This document shows, piece after piece, positions 9,158 through 17,888 of a stretch of 64,000 nt of DNA (position 1 is its first letter; each line of letters begins with the position of its first letter). The stretch covers positions 236,622-300,621 of the forward strand of contig JAKAAX010000001.1 of assembly GCA_021802125.1 (NCBI GenBank), in the 5' to 3' direction. Both the position numbers and the translations under genes were made by a program. This DNA is from Thermoplasmata archaeon. Lineage in GTDB: Archaea > Thermoplasmatota > Thermoplasmata > Lutacidiplasmatales > UBA184. Under the pieces are notes generated by a model. It ran no database searches. It was not told where the DNA came from and saw only the letters and a program-made list of their open reading frames with translations.

Positions 9158-9316
9158 CTAGAGCTGCATGTGGCCCCGGCGCCAGCTGCGACGCTTCGGG
9201 TGCTTCGTGAATCGGCGGGAGGTCCTCTGCATGACCCAGGCGGGGACTCGACGGTTCTGTTTGACCGCACGGAGGAGCCGAAGCTTCCGTGCGAAGGGCT
9301 TGTGACGGCTCGCCAT
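9158..9316 (-). CDS. rpl39e: Ribosomal protein eL39
   Basis: Reading the minus strand from the ATG at 9316 gives a 52-residue, highly basic protein: [15 protein letters not shown] at the start, a central [12 protein letters not shown] and the end [12 protein letters not shown]. This is the invariant eL39 architecture, a tunnel-wall protein. A TATA-like box (GATTTAAACC, about 9346-9355) sits upstream and probably drives the eL39-eL31-aIF6 run. Confidence 0.97.
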   Translation of the reverse strand: MASRHKPFARKLRLLRAVKQNRRVPAWVMQRTSRRFTKHPKRRSWRRGHMQL

Positions 9317-9364
9317 GGTCCTTGAACGCTCCCTACCCTCCCTCGACCGGTTTAAATCGTTAGC

Positions 9365-9727
9365 TCATCGGCGGGTGATCTTGATCTCCCGCTTCTCGGG
9401 CATCAGACGCTCCAGGATCTGACGCAGCGTCTCGTCATCGATCTGACGGCGGAGCCGCCCGGACACCGCGAGGGAGAGGATCTGCTGCTCGACGGCCTGG
9501 GCCACGTCGGGCTTCGCCAGGCGGATCCTGCCGAGACGCTCCCGGGCCTCCGGGGTGAGGATCTTCCGGAGCGCATCCCGCTGCTCGGAAGAGCGGCGCT
9601 CCATCTCGGCCTGCTGCGCCGCGAGGAAGTTCGGGTCGACCTGACCGGCGGAGAGCTGGGACTGGAGCGACGCGATGCGCCGCCGACGCAGCTCCTCGAG
9701 CTCGGAGTCCTCACCGCCCTGGGCCAT
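9365..9727 (-). CDS. PDCD5/TFAR19-family DNA-binding protein
   Basis: A 120-residue helical protein of the archaeal PDCD5 family: an N-terminal flexible helix (SELEELRRRRIASLQ), then NFLAAQQAEMERR, a core RIRLAKPDVAQAVEQQIL and the C-terminal RRQIDDETLRQILERL. Family members bind nucleic acid weakly; the cellular role in archaea is unclear. The frame stays open upstream of ATG 9727, but the family begins here and the upstream residues are low-complexity. It sits between eS19 and eL39, its usual place in euryarchaea. Confidence 0.93.
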   Translation of the reverse strand: MAQGGEDSELEELRRRRIASLQSQLSAGQVDPNFLAAQQAEMERRSSEQRDALRKILTPEARERLGRIRLAKPDVAQAVEQQILSLAVSGRLRRQIDDETLRQILERLMPEKREIKITRR

Positions 9728-9828
9728 GCGCTTTCTCCCTCCTGTTCCGTCCGGTCGTCCAAGCTGCTTCCGCTGTGCCAAGCCGCGCTCCATCCGCTCG
9801 CTCGACCGGGGTGATGCCTGGAGAGGCG

Positions 9829-10284
9829 TCAGAGGTATTTCTTGAGCGACGGGTCCTTTTCGGCGAGGGCCTTGAAGGCCTCGCCGGAGACCTTGGAGAG
9901 GAGCTTCTGGCCCTGGGGCGACAGGGTGCGTCCGCGTAGCCGGACCTGCTGGACGAGCCCCGCCTTCTCGAGCTGCTGGAGGATCTCGCGGGCGACCGAG
10001 CGGCTGCCCTTGCGCGCGTGGTAGGGCGCGCTGCCCCGGTCCCGCCGACCACCGTAGGTGGCCGCCAGGTTGCTGACCCCGGAAGGGCCACCGGTGTGGA
10101 GCTTGCGGAGGACGGATGCGGTCCGAAGGTACCACCAGTCGGCCTGCACGGGAGCACGCTCGGTGTGGACACCGGTGCGCGCGTACGCCGCCCAGACGGG
10201 GGGCTTGATCGAGGCGTTGTTCCTGAGCTCGGCGGCCAGCCTCGGCAGGAGGTGGCTTGCGGGGACTTCCTTAGGATGGGTCAT
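9829..10284 (-). CDS. rps19e: Ribosomal protein eS19
   Basis: A 151-residue small-subunit protein. Family marks include the N-terminal MTHPKEVPASHLL, the RNA-binding WYLRTASVLRKLH, GPSGVSNLAATYGGRRDRG and the C-terminal helix AREILQQLEKAGLV. ATG 10284 is preferred over an in-frame start 39 nt upstream because the family starts here. An AT-rich TATA-like box (ATTAAATAG) near 10323-10331 lies about 40-47 nt upstream and overlaps the stop of the neighbouring surface-protein gene. Confidence 0.96.
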   Translation of the reverse strand: MTHPKEVPASHLLPRLAAELRNNASIKPPVWAAYARTGVHTERAPVQADWWYLRTASVLRKLHTGGPSGVSNLAATYGGRRDRGSAPYHARKGSRSVAREILQQLEKAGLVQQVRLRGRTLSPQGQKLLSKVSGEAFKALAEKDPSLKKYL

Positions 10285-10322
10285 GCGCGGTTCTCGAGCG
10301 GGAGCCGATTCAACGGGGTTCA

Positions 10323-12620
10323 CTATTTAATCCCGGCTGATGGGTTTCCCGGGTCCGAGGACGGCGCGCGGACCGCCGGACCGCGGCTCGCGGGCGGCGG
10401 CGACCCCTGCGGTGCGGTCTCCGATCCCGAGGGACGGCCCCGGTACGGAAGACCGGCGTAGCCGGTCTGAGGGGGGCGGGTGGAGGCCCGGGACCCCCGG
10501 AAGAGCACGTACATCAGCCCCAGCAGGGCGACGACCAGGAGCCCTCCCAGCAGCAGGACCGCGGCGACCACGGCCACCGGCGTGACCGAGGAGGCGGGCG
10601 TCGAGGGCGGCAGGATCCCGCTGGCGTGTACGGAGAGCGAGGCGGTGGCGTTGGCTCCCGTGGGGTCCGAGACCACCACACGGACCGTGTAGTTCCCGGC
10701 CCGGTCGAAGGTGCAGGTGAGCGTCGGGGCATCGACCCCGGTGCAACCCTTCGGCAGACCGGCGTACGCGTAGTGCAGGGTCCCTCCCCCACCGTGGGCC
10801 GTGACCGAGAACGTGCTCGTCCCTCCGACCTGGAGGTTCGTCGCGCTCGCGTTGAAGCTCTCGATCCAGGGGCGCGGCCAGACGTGGAGACGGAAGGGCA
10901 GCGAGGAGCTCGTCCAACCCACGCGGTCCGTGGCCAGGGCGGTCACGTTGAACTCCCCGGTCACGACCGGGATGCAGGTGATGGACGGTGGGAACCCGTT
11001 AGGGTTCGGCCCGCCGAGAGCGCAGGGGACCGACGACCAGTTGAACGTGAAGTTCCCCACGCCGCCCCTCACCACGGCGAGGAACGTGACGCTCTGTCCG
11101 AGGTCCACGCTCGCCCTCGTGCCGGTCACGTTGACGGTGGGGTCCGCCGCCACGAGGACGTCAAGCACCGGCCCGAGCACCGAGAACTGATTGCCGTCGA
11201 CCACGGACATCCGGATGGGGTAGGTCCCCGCGGTCGGGAAGACGCAGGTCACGAGGGGAGATGCGATCGGGCAGCCGGAGGGGAGACCCCCCCAGGCGTA
11301 CGAGAACGGCCCGAACCCTCCGGTCACCGACACCGACAGGTTCGAGGACATGCCCGCGTCGACGGAGAGGGGCGATGCGACGGGAGACCCCACGACGGGG
11401 TCGGCGTAGGAGGTGAACGGGAGGACCGGGCTCGTCGCGGAGGAGGACCCCGAGTCGGTCACCGTGACCTGCACCGCTTGGGTGCCCGCTCCCAGGACCG
11501 TGCAGGAGATCGAGGGGGAGTTCGACGCGAGGCAGCCGCTGGGCAGCCCGGACCAGGAGTACGAGTAGGGAGGAGAGCCTCCCGAGGCGGTCTCGGTGAA
11601 GAGCACCGCTTGTCCCACGTCCACGCTGGTCCGGTTCGCGACCGGCGTCGGGGCCGTCAACACGCCCTGGACGCTCACGGGAGGCGAGGTCTGTGCTGGA
11701 GTGGTCCAGCCGTTGGAGTCGGTCACGGCCACCGACACGGTCCAGCCCGAGCCCAAGGAGAGGGGCGTGCAGACCAGGGTCGGCCCGCTCGAGCTGGCGC
11801 AGCCGAGCTGGGTGGAGCTCTCCGTCCACGCGTAGGTCGGATAGGTCCCGGTGCCTCCGCTGGCGGTGGCCAGGAACTGCACCGAACCCCCCAGGGTCAG
11901 CGACGTCCGGTTCGCGGTCACGGAGACCACCGGATCCGGCAGCACGGGGAACGCGAGGGTCCCGCTGGTGGCATTGACCGCGAAGCTGTCGGAAGCGTTC
12001 ACGTAGATGGAGAACGTGGACGCGACCGTCGACAGACAGTCTACGACCGGGGTCCAGCTGCTGTTGCAAGGAGTGGGCAGCCCATACCAGGTGTAGTTGT
12101 AGGGCGGGATACCGCCCGTGAGGGTGGTCGAGAAGTTGACCCACTGGCCCTGGTCCACGCTAGCGGGAGAGGCCGTGGGACCCGTCAGGGCCAGGTGCGG
12201 GGAAGGGCCGATCCCCGCCCGGGCCTCGGAGAGGATCGGTCCGAGCGGCTTGGTGTGGACCGAGGGGGAGAGACCCCCCGGGGGTAGGGTTCCCGCGACG
12301 CGCCCCAGCGCGCCCCCATCGTGAGAGGGCAGGAGCAAGGGCGGGGGGGATGACGACGGAGATGGCGTGGGGGATTCCGAGGGCACGGGCGCATACGGGG
12401 CGAGGGTCACGATGGTCCCGAGGGGGGAGAGAAGCGCCAGGGCCGCGAGGAGGATCCCCGCAAGGAGCGCCTGTGGCGCGGCGAGGCTCTTGGGGAAGGC
12501 GTTTCCAGGACTAGGTCGGGGCCCCACGGTGGATGGACACGGAACGGTCTTCGGGCTCAGATATGCCTTCGCGTCGCGTCCACGTCCCAGGGCGCCACGG
12601 GTGGAGCGAGGCACGACCAC
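10323..12620 (-). CDS. Surface-anchored PKD/Ig-like repeat protein
   Basis: The 765-residue protein has an N-terminal hydrophobic segment (ALLAGILLAALALLSPLG, about 52-70), a Pro/Ser-rich stretch, at least six repeats of about 85-90 residues, and a C-terminal helix (VAVVAAVLLLGGLLVVALLGLMYVLF) followed by a basic tail. Each repeat has the PKD/Ig-like pattern: SVDxGQxVxFxxxxxGG, PPYxYxWxGLPxGC, a cysteine pair and YxVxVxVxDS. The paired Cys in each repeat probably form disulfides outside the cell. NxS/NxT sequons are frequent. This is a cell-surface or S-layer-associated protein; ligand unknown. The start is uncertain within about 50 codons. Confidence 0.8.
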   Translation of the reverse strand: MVVPRSTRGALGRGRDAKAYLSPKTVPCPSTVGPRPSPGNAFPKSLAAPQALLAGILLAALALLSPLGTIVTLAPYAPVPSESPTPSPSSSPPPLLLPSHDGGALGRVAGTLPPGGLSPSVHTKPLGPILSEARAGIGPSPHLALTGPTASPASVDQGQWVNFSTTLTGGIPPYNYTWYGLPTPCNSSWTPVVDCLSTVASTFSIYVNASDSFAVNATSGTLAFPVLPDPVVSVTANRTSLTLGGSVQFLATASGGTGTYPTYAWTESSTQLGCASSSGPTLVCTPLSLGSGWTVSVAVTDSNGWTTPAQTSPPVSVQGVLTAPTPVANRTSVDVGQAVLFTETASGGSPPYSYSWSGLPSGCLASNSPSISCTVLGAGTQAVQVTVTDSGSSSATSPVLPFTSYADPVVGSPVASPLSVDAGMSSNLSVSVTGGFGPFSYAWGGLPSGCPIASPLVTCVFPTAGTYPIRMSVVDGNQFSVLGPVLDVLVAADPTVNVTGTRASVDLGQSVTFLAVVRGGVGNFTFNWSSVPCALGGPNPNGFPPSITCIPVVTGEFNVTALATDRVGWTSSSLPFRLHVWPRPWIESFNASATNLQVGGTSTFSVTAHGGGGTLHYAYAGLPKGCTGVDAPTLTCTFDRAGNYTVRVVVSDPTGANATASLSVHASGILPPSTPASSVTPVAVVAAVLLLGGLLVVALLGLMYVLFRGSRASTRPPQTGYAGLPYRGRPSGSETAPQGSPPPASRGPAVRAPSSDPGNPSAGIK

Positions 12621-12647
12621 CCTTCCGGTGGTAAGAACCCCCGCCGC

Positions 12648-13535
12648 TCAGCGCGAGAGCTTCGAGAGCATCCGGCCCGCGCGGAAGAGATGGTGGAGGG
12701 CGTACCGGCGCTTGAACACCGTCTCGTCCTTGTCGAACTCCAGCGAGACCAGCGTCAGGTCGTCCATCTTCAGCACGCCCCCGCCCTGGAGCGGGCCGAG
12801 CATCTCGAACAGTCCGTCCGCGACCTCGCTGAAGCGTTCGCGGTCGAGCAGCACTCCGGGCCATTGGATGAGGAACTTGGCCAGGGCGTCCGTGGCGCCC
12901 CAGAGGTGGGTCCCGTTCTCGAGCGAACCCTCCTGGACGAGGGGCTGGGGCGTCGTCCCCTCCTGGGTCGTGACGAGGGGAGGGGTCGTGTCGAAGTCCG
13001 AGGCCTTTTCCACCGGCCAGGAGACAAGACGCGGCTTGCTGTCACCCGCGTTGCGGAGCAGGCAGGAGTCGCCGACCGTGATCGCGCGCCAGGTCCCCTC
13101 CGCGGGGTTCGCCTCGATGCCGAGGAAGGTCGCGAACGCCCCCTGGTCGCGCTTGCGCACGGCCCTCTGGTTCGACGTGTCCAGCAGCGGCTCGGTGTCC
13201 TTCTTCCACCGCTTGGCGAGGTCCGGCAGCGCGGAGAGGAACGCATCGGGGGACGAGCAGGGCAGCGTGCCCTCGACGAAGGCGTCCGTCAGGATCTGGG
13301 CCCACATCCCCGACCAGGAGGACTCGGTGGCCCCGTCGGAGACCGCGACGCGGACCGTCTCCTGCTTGCGTCGGAAGGTCCCAGCCTCGAGCACGCGGTG
13401 CTCGTCCGAGGAAGCGACCCGGACGTACTTGTCGAGCGGGGAGTGCGAGACCCGGTCGTCGCAGTCCGAGAGCGGGCCCTTCGAGATGACCATGCTCTCG
13501 AAGAAGGTGAAGAGAGGAGAGGACTTGCTCGGCAT
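12648..13535 (-). CDS. PP2C-type protein phosphatase of a TerY-P-type triad
   Basis: A 295-residue cytoplasmic protein with PP2C landmarks: VAVSDGATESSWSG (Asp-Gly metal-binding motif near residue 67), WRAITVGDSCLL, and a C-terminal DDLTLVSLEF where the Asp pair completes the metal site. PP2C enzymes remove phosphate from Ser/Thr. It is next to a VWA protein (divergent) and a protein kinase, the composition of the TerY-P phosphorylation triad described for bacterial Ter stress systems. The frame is open 72 codons further upstream to 13751, but that part is low-complexity and lies opposite the VWA promoter; ATG 13535 is preferred. Confidence 0.8.
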   Translation of the reverse strand: MPSKSSPLFTFFESMVISKGPLSDCDDRVSHSPLDKYVRVASSDEHRVLEAGTFRRKQETVRVAVSDGATESSWSGMWAQILTDAFVEGTLPCSSPDAFLSALPDLAKRWKKDTEPLLDTSNQRAVRKRDQGAFATFLGIEANPAEGTWRAITVGDSCLLRNAGDSKPRLVSWPVEKASDFDTTPPLVTTQEGTTPQPLVQEGSLENGTHLWGATDALAKFLIQWPGVLLDRERFSEVADGLFEMLGPLQGGGVLKMDDLTLVSLEFDKDETVFKRRYALHHLFRAGRMLSKLSR

Positions 13536-13750
13536 GCGGGTCGGTTCCGTCTGGGAACGAGGCCTCCAAGGTCCCGGGCGTCGCCGGGTCCCCTGCGCTG
13601 GTGGAGGATGAGAAGGTGTACAAGAAGCCGGTGGTCGAACGCACTGTTCCCTGCCCGCCGCTCCCCGGAGCCTCCGGGGCGGAGCGCAACCCGCGTTCCT
13701 TCTCGGGCCTCGAGGTGAGCTCTCGGGAGCCCATTCCCTTAACCGAGCCA

Positions 13751-13758
13751 TTTATACG
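13751..13758 (+). promoter_or_regulatory. TATA box of the VWA (TerY-like) gene
   Basis: The AT-rich octamer tttatacg stands out in very G+C-rich DNA. It lies about 35 nt before the GTG start at 13790, so transcription would begin near 13780, leaving a very short leader. Confidence 0.6.
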
Positions 13759-13775
13759 TGCGAGTGGTTCGCACG
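13757..13775 (+). promoter_or_regulatory. Inverted repeat at the VWA promoter, candidate operator
   Basis: Perfect 7-bp arms CGTGCGA and TCGCACG are separated by 5 nt (gtggt). The repeat begins inside the TATA box and ends just before the expected transcription start, a position where archaeal repressors block RNA polymerase. Binding is inferred only. Confidence 0.4.
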
Positions 13776-13789
13776 CGTGAGGGATACAC

Positions 13790-14644
13790 GTGGTCGAGCC
13801 CTACACCGAAGAAGTCAGCGTAACGCACAACCAGCCAGGGTGCATCATCTTCCTGATCGACCAGAGCGGTTCCATGAAGGCGGAGATCCGGGGCATGCCC
13901 GGGGTCCGCAAGTGCGATTTCCTCGCCGACCAGATCAACGGCATCCTGGACGACCTGCTCCTCCGTTGCACGAAGAACAACAAGGTCGTTCCCTACTTCC
14001 ACAGCCAGATCATCTCCTACGGCTTCCAGGGAGACCTCGTCGCTCCGATCGTCGGCAGCCAGCAGGACCCCCTCATCCTCCCGCTCGACCGAATGGCGGA
14101 GTGGACCGACCAGAACAACGGCTGGGCGGACGGCCGCCTCCAGGTCATCCGACCGGTCGCCGAGGGCCGCACGCCGATGACGCAGGCCTTCGCGTTGCTC
14201 GAGGAGCCGGTGAAGGAGTGGGTGGCGACGAACCCGAACAGCTACCCCCCGATCATCCTGAACATCACCGACGGGATCCCCGAGCCCAGGACCCAGGAGA
14301 ACTGGCAGTCCCTCGTCGACATCTGCACGCGGCTCAAGCGCGTCACGAACGCGAACGGGTCGATGGTGCTCATCTTCAGCCTGCACATCGGGGACTCCGA
14401 CACGTTCCCTCCGGCGATCTTCTGCAACGAGCAGGAGGCCCCGCAGACCCCCGAGGCGCAGCTGCTCTTCCGGTGCGCGAGCCACTTGCCCCCCTCGATG
14501 GCCGCCGAGGCCCAGCGGGTCGGGCTTCCGGTCTCCCCGGGGCTGCCCAAGTGCTACGGATACAACATCGGCGGCAAGGAGCTCATCAAGATCCTGCAGG
14601 TCGGAACCCGGACGGGGCCCATGGTGGCCCCACCCGTGGCGTAA
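13790..14644 (+). CDS. von Willebrand A (TerY-like) protein
   Basis: A 284-residue single-domain VWA protein. The metal-ion-dependent adhesion site is complete: DQSGSM (residues 24-29, the DxSxS motif), a Thr in GRTPMTQAF and the Asp of LNITDGIPEP. TerY-type VWA proteins are cytosolic and act as scaffolds for kinase and phosphatase partners in tellurite/stress (Ter) systems. Here the phosphatase is encoded divergently upstream and a kinase convergently downstream, so all three genes form a conserved-type cluster. GTG start is chosen from the TATA box and the onset of homology. No TerD/TerC genes are in the window. Confidence 0.85.
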   Translation: MVEPYTEEVSVTHNQPGCIIFLIDQSGSMKAEIRGMPGVRKCDFLADQINGILDDLLLRCTKNNKVVPYFHSQIISYGFQGDLVAPIVGSQQDPLILPLDRMAEWTDQNNGWADGRLQVIRPVAEGRTPMTQAFALLEEPVKEWVATNPNSYPPIILNITDGIPEPRTQENWQSLVDICTRLKRVTNANGSMVLIFSLHIGDSDTFPPAIFCNEQEAPQTPEAQLLFRCASHLPPSMAAEAQRVGLPVSPGLPKCYGYNIGGKELIKILQVGTRTGPMVAPPVA

Positions 14645-14851
14645 GACCGACACGGAACTCCGGGCGGGGCGAGAACGCCCCGCCCTCCCCCGTCCCGCCC
14701 CCTCGCCGCGCGAGGAGGATTGCTCCGCCTCAAGGCCCACGGGGTTCAGCCAAGAGGGGCCGAGGGCCTTCGGGAGCCCGCGTGCTCGCGGAGGTCATCC
14801 TTCACCCAGGACGCGGCCGGCTTGGAAGGAGCGCCGGGGTAGCCCGACGGT

Positions 14852-16183
14852 TCATCCGGGCGGATGGTAGGCGGGACCCGGAGGAGGTGCCCCGGGCGGG
14901 GGATACGCTCCGCCGTAGGCGGCGAACTGACCCCGATGCGGGACATCCACCCGGGGCGGCGCCCCTCGGTCGATGGCCGCGCGCAGGTCGGGAAGCAGGA
15001 GCTGGCGGAGCGGCACGCAGGTGGCCAGGTGGTCGTCGCACCCCTTGATCAGGATCTGGGCGAGCCGCCGAACCCCGGCGTGAGGGTGGCCGAGCAGTCG
15101 GACCAGCTCGCTCTTCCGGTTGTAGAGGGAGGCCCGCTCGAAGTCACGTCCGGAGAAAGCCGGCTTGGTCCTCCCCACCATCCGCCAGAACTGGGGGTCG
15201 ACGCGGTTCAAGGTGAGAAGCAGCGTGAGCACGAGGAAAGCGAAGGAGTCGGCCACGGCCCCGCGGTCCGACTTCTTCGGCCACTTGGCCTTCCCGCTGA
15301 TGACGTCCGGGTGCTGGAACTCCGGCTGCCCGACGATGGGGGAGGGCGGCAGGTCGACCCCGCGGATGTACAGGCTGTCGTAATCGACGAGATGGATGTC
15401 GTCCTGGCTGTCGATGAAGAGGTTGTCGAAGCTCACGTCACCGTGCGAAACGCCCGCGTCCTGCAGGCGGTCGGCCAGGGTCAGCACGTTGTTCGTCAGC
15501 CTGCGGTAGCGCCAGTCCCGCTCTGCGGGTTCGAGGGAGTCCAGCACCCGGAGGTGCTCGTCGAGCGAGGTCCCCGTCGCCCGCTCCATGACCAGCGCCG
15601 GGAACCACTCGGCCCGCTTCTGGCCGTTCGCGCCCGTGAACATGATGTGCGCGCCCTGGTGGTAATACCAGGTCCCGACGAACACCCCCTTGAGCGTCGA
15701 GGGCGCCTGCCAGACCCACCGCGTGATCGCCGCGTAGCGAGCGTCGGCCGACGGCAGCCACTGCGTGTGGTAGAGTCGGAGGATCATCGGCGTCGGGTTG
15801 TTGTGGCCGAAGAGGAGCTGGAAGACGATCGCGTACCGCCCGCAAGACCTCCAGGGAGGGCGCGAGGGGTGAGGGAAGGTCATCGGGTGGAACCGGACGT
15901 CGAGCGGGATCGCTCCCCGCAGGGGAGGGGCGGCGGTGTGGGGGAAGTGGGTGAGAGCCTGGACCACCTCGGACGGGGAGGGCATCTCCCGGCCCGGAAC
16001 GGGAACGGGTCTCTTCCGTCGAAGGAACCCCGCGCCTAGGCGCTCCTTCTTCTTGGTAGGATACCCCGGACGCCCGCCCCTCGGTGGGGTAGGCGGGGAG
16101 GGCGGCGGGGGCGGCACCCCGGGGGCGGGGGGAGGAATCCCCCCCGGAGATCGCTGGACCTGACCACGTTGCCCTACCGCCAT
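14852..16183 (-). CDS. Eukaryotic-type protein kinase of a TerY-P-type triad
   Basis: The 443-residue protein starts with about 70 Pro/Gly-rich residues, then a kinase fold. The catalytic loop is HGDVSFDN (247-254) and the metal-binding DFG motif appears as VDYDS (266-270). The usual beta-3 lysine is not evident; MILRLYH (133-139) suggests Arg in its place. Beyond the lobe are helices (DSFAFLVLTLLLTLN) and a Pro-rich tail. The likely role is to phosphorylate a partner in the VWA-phosphatase triad. It is convergent with the VWA gene, 207 nt apart. The fold call is strong; activity is less certain because of the lysine change. Confidence 0.78.
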   Translation of the reverse strand: MAVGQRGQVQRSPGGIPPPAPGVPPPPPSPPTPPRGGRPGYPTKKKERLGAGFLRRKRPVPVPGREMPSPSEVVQALTHFPHTAAPPLRGAIPLDVRFHPMTFPHPSRPPWRSCGRYAIVFQLLFGHNNPTPMILRLYHTQWLPSADARYAAITRWVWQAPSTLKGVFVGTWYYHQGAHIMFTGANGQKRAEWFPALVMERATGTSLDEHLRVLDSLEPAERDWRYRRLTNNVLTLADRLQDAGVSHGDVSFDNLFIDSQDDIHLVDYDSLYIRGVDLPPSPIVGQPEFQHPDVISGKAKWPKKSDRGAVADSFAFLVLTLLLTLNRVDPQFWRMVGRTKPAFSGRDFERASLYNRKSELVRLLGHPHAGVRRLAQILIKGCDDHLATCVPLRQLLLPDLRAAIDRGAPPRVDVPHRGQFAAYGGAYPPPGAPPPGPAYHPPG

Positions 16184-16254
16184 GCACTCAGGGTGGAACC
16201 CGACCCTGGGCCCCTCCCTACGGAAATCGAACAGGTCTTTGAAGCCTGGGGAAG

Positions 16255-17028
16255 ATGGGTTCGGGGTCTGAGGGACGTTCCGGCCGCACGCTTAGGGCGA
16301 CCGAGGGCTCCGGGAAGGAGCGCCCGCGAGGTTTCTTCACATCAGGCGACCTTGCCCCGGACGTGTCCGCCTGCGTCGTGTTGGCCGCCGGGGCCTCGGT
16401 CCGGTCGGGCCCGGTCCCGAAGGCGCTCCTCCCCCTGCCCGGCGGGGGAACGGTCCTTCGGAGGATCGTCGGGACCGCCATCTCCGGTTCGTTCTCCCCC
16501 GTGATCGTGGTGCTCGGCGCCCATGCCCCGGCCCTTCAGGAGGAGCTTCTCGACCTGCCCGGGGCGCGTTCCTGCGTGCACGACGGCTGGGCCCAGGGAC
16601 GCACCGGCTCCTTCAAGCGCGGTCTGGCGGAGGCGGGAGCGGGTCTTGGGGGCACCCTCCTGTGGCCCGTCGACCACCCCTTCGTGCTCCCCTCTACCCT
16701 CGACGCGCTTCTCCGCGCGGCCGCTTCCCACCTCTCCGCGACCCGGTCCCCCGACCCGGCCCACTGGGTCCTACCGACCTACGAGGGTCGTCGCGGGCAT
16801 CCGGTGCTCTTGAGCGACACCGCGCGCGAGGAGGTCCTCGGCTACCGGGACGACGAACCCCTTTTCCGCTATCCCCGGTCCCACCCCGGGCACGTGCTCG
16901 AAGTACCTGTCGAGGACCCGGGGGTCCTGGAGAACATCGACACCCCGGACGCGCTCGCATCGGCCTTGAGCCGGATCCAGCGGCTCGGGCCCGCCGGGAC
17001 CGCCACCCCTCCGCCGCGGGAGACCTGA
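16255..17028 (+). CDS. MocA/MobA-like molybdopterin nucleotidyltransferase
   Basis: A nucleotidyltransferase of the MobA/MocA group with the N-terminal loop VVLAAGASVRSG and KALLPLPGG, a central LLWPVDHPF (metal-binding Asp) and a MocA-type RRGHPVLLS. MocA attaches CMP to molybdopterin for molybdenum hydroxylases. The gene is 2 nt upstream of an XdhC gene and heads the hydroxylase operon, which supports a cofactor role. The first 36 codons look non-homologous; the GTG at 16363 is a likely true start. The family call is good; which nucleotide it uses is inference. Confidence 0.78.
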   Translation: MGSGSEGRSGRTLRATEGSGKERPRGFFTSGDLAPDVSACVVLAAGASVRSGPVPKALLPLPGGGTVLRRIVGTAISGSFSPVIVVLGAHAPALQEELLDLPGARSCVHDGWAQGRTGSFKRGLAEAGAGLGGTLLWPVDHPFVLPSTLDALLRAAASHLSATRSPDPAHWVLPTYEGRRGHPVLLSDTAREEVLGYRDDEPLFRYPRSHPGHVLEVPVEDPGVLENIDTPDALASALSRIQRLGPAGTATPPPRET

Positions 17029-17030
17029 GC

Positions 17031-17888
17031 ATGGACCGGAAGGTGCTCAAGGAGGCGTTGGCCCTGACCGAGGCGCACCGTCCGTACGTGCTCGCGACGA
17101 TCGTCGACGCGCACGGCTCCGTGCCGGGGAAGAAGGGTACGACGATGCTCGTCCACGAGGACGGCAGCGTCGTGGGCACCGTGGGCGGCGCGGGGCTCGA
17201 GGAGAAGGTGAGGTTCTTAGCCCGGAGCGCGCTCCGCCAGAAGGAAGGGGGCCTCCATCGCTTCGACCTGATGGCGTGGAAGCCCGGCGGGCTCTCGAGC
17301 CGGTGCGGAGGAAGCGTGGACGTGTCGCTCCAGTACGTTCCGCCGCGCCCCAACGTGCTGATCTGGGGAGGAGGGCACGTGGCGCTGGCCTTCGCGAAGC
17401 AGATGGACCTCCTGGACTACGACTACTCGGTCTCCGACGACCGGCCCGAGTTCACCACCGCCGAGCGGTTCCCCCGGGCCCGCCACCGATGGACGGTCTC
17501 CCCGGCGGAGCTCCTGCCCACCGTCCGGGCCTCCGGGGACCGCTTCAGCCACGCTTATCTTCTCGGATACGACGCTCAGAAGGACGAGGAGGCTGCTTTC
17601 CATTTGCTGCCGGACTTCGAGGGCCGTGTGGGGCTCATCGCGAGCCGCACGAAGCGGGAGCTGACCTTCAAGGGGCTCCGGGCCCGAGGACTCCCCGAGG
17701 AGACCCTTGCCCGACTCCGCTCCCCGGTGGGGGTCCCGATGGGCGCCCAGAGCCCGGAGGAGATCGCGGTGAGCCTCGTGGGCGAGATCATCCAGGACCT
17801 CCATCCCCCCCGAGAGAGCGGGACGGTCCGATCCAAGGCGGAGGAGGTCGCCCCGGCCCATGCCGAAGAAAGTCCCGGTCCGGCTTAG
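17031..17888 (+). CDS. XdhC/CoxF-family molybdenum cofactor maturation protein
   Basis: A 285-residue protein with the XdhC plan: an N-terminal domain with GSVPGKKGTTMLVHEDGSVVG and GGAGLE, then SSRCGGSVDV, and a C-terminal Rossmann fold VLIWGGGHVALAFAKQ. XdhC proteins bind the molybdenum cofactor, protect it and help its sulfuration and insertion into xanthine-oxidase-family enzymes. It starts 2 nt after the MocA-like stop and its end overlaps the HcrC start by 29 nt, so translation is probably coupled. Confidence 0.88.
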   Translation: MDRKVLKEALALTEAHRPYVLATIVDAHGSVPGKKGTTMLVHEDGSVVGTVGGAGLEEKVRFLARSALRQKEGGLHRFDLMAWKPGGLSSRCGGSVDVSLQYVPPRPNVLIWGGGHVALAFAKQMDLLDYDYSVSDDRPEFTTAERFPRARHRWTVSPAELLPTVRASGDRFSHAYLLGYDAQKDEEAAFHLLPDFEGRVGLIASRTKRELTFKGLRARGLPEETLARLRSPVGVPMGAQSPEEIAVSLVGEIIQDLHPPRESGTVRSKAEEVAPAHAEESPGPA

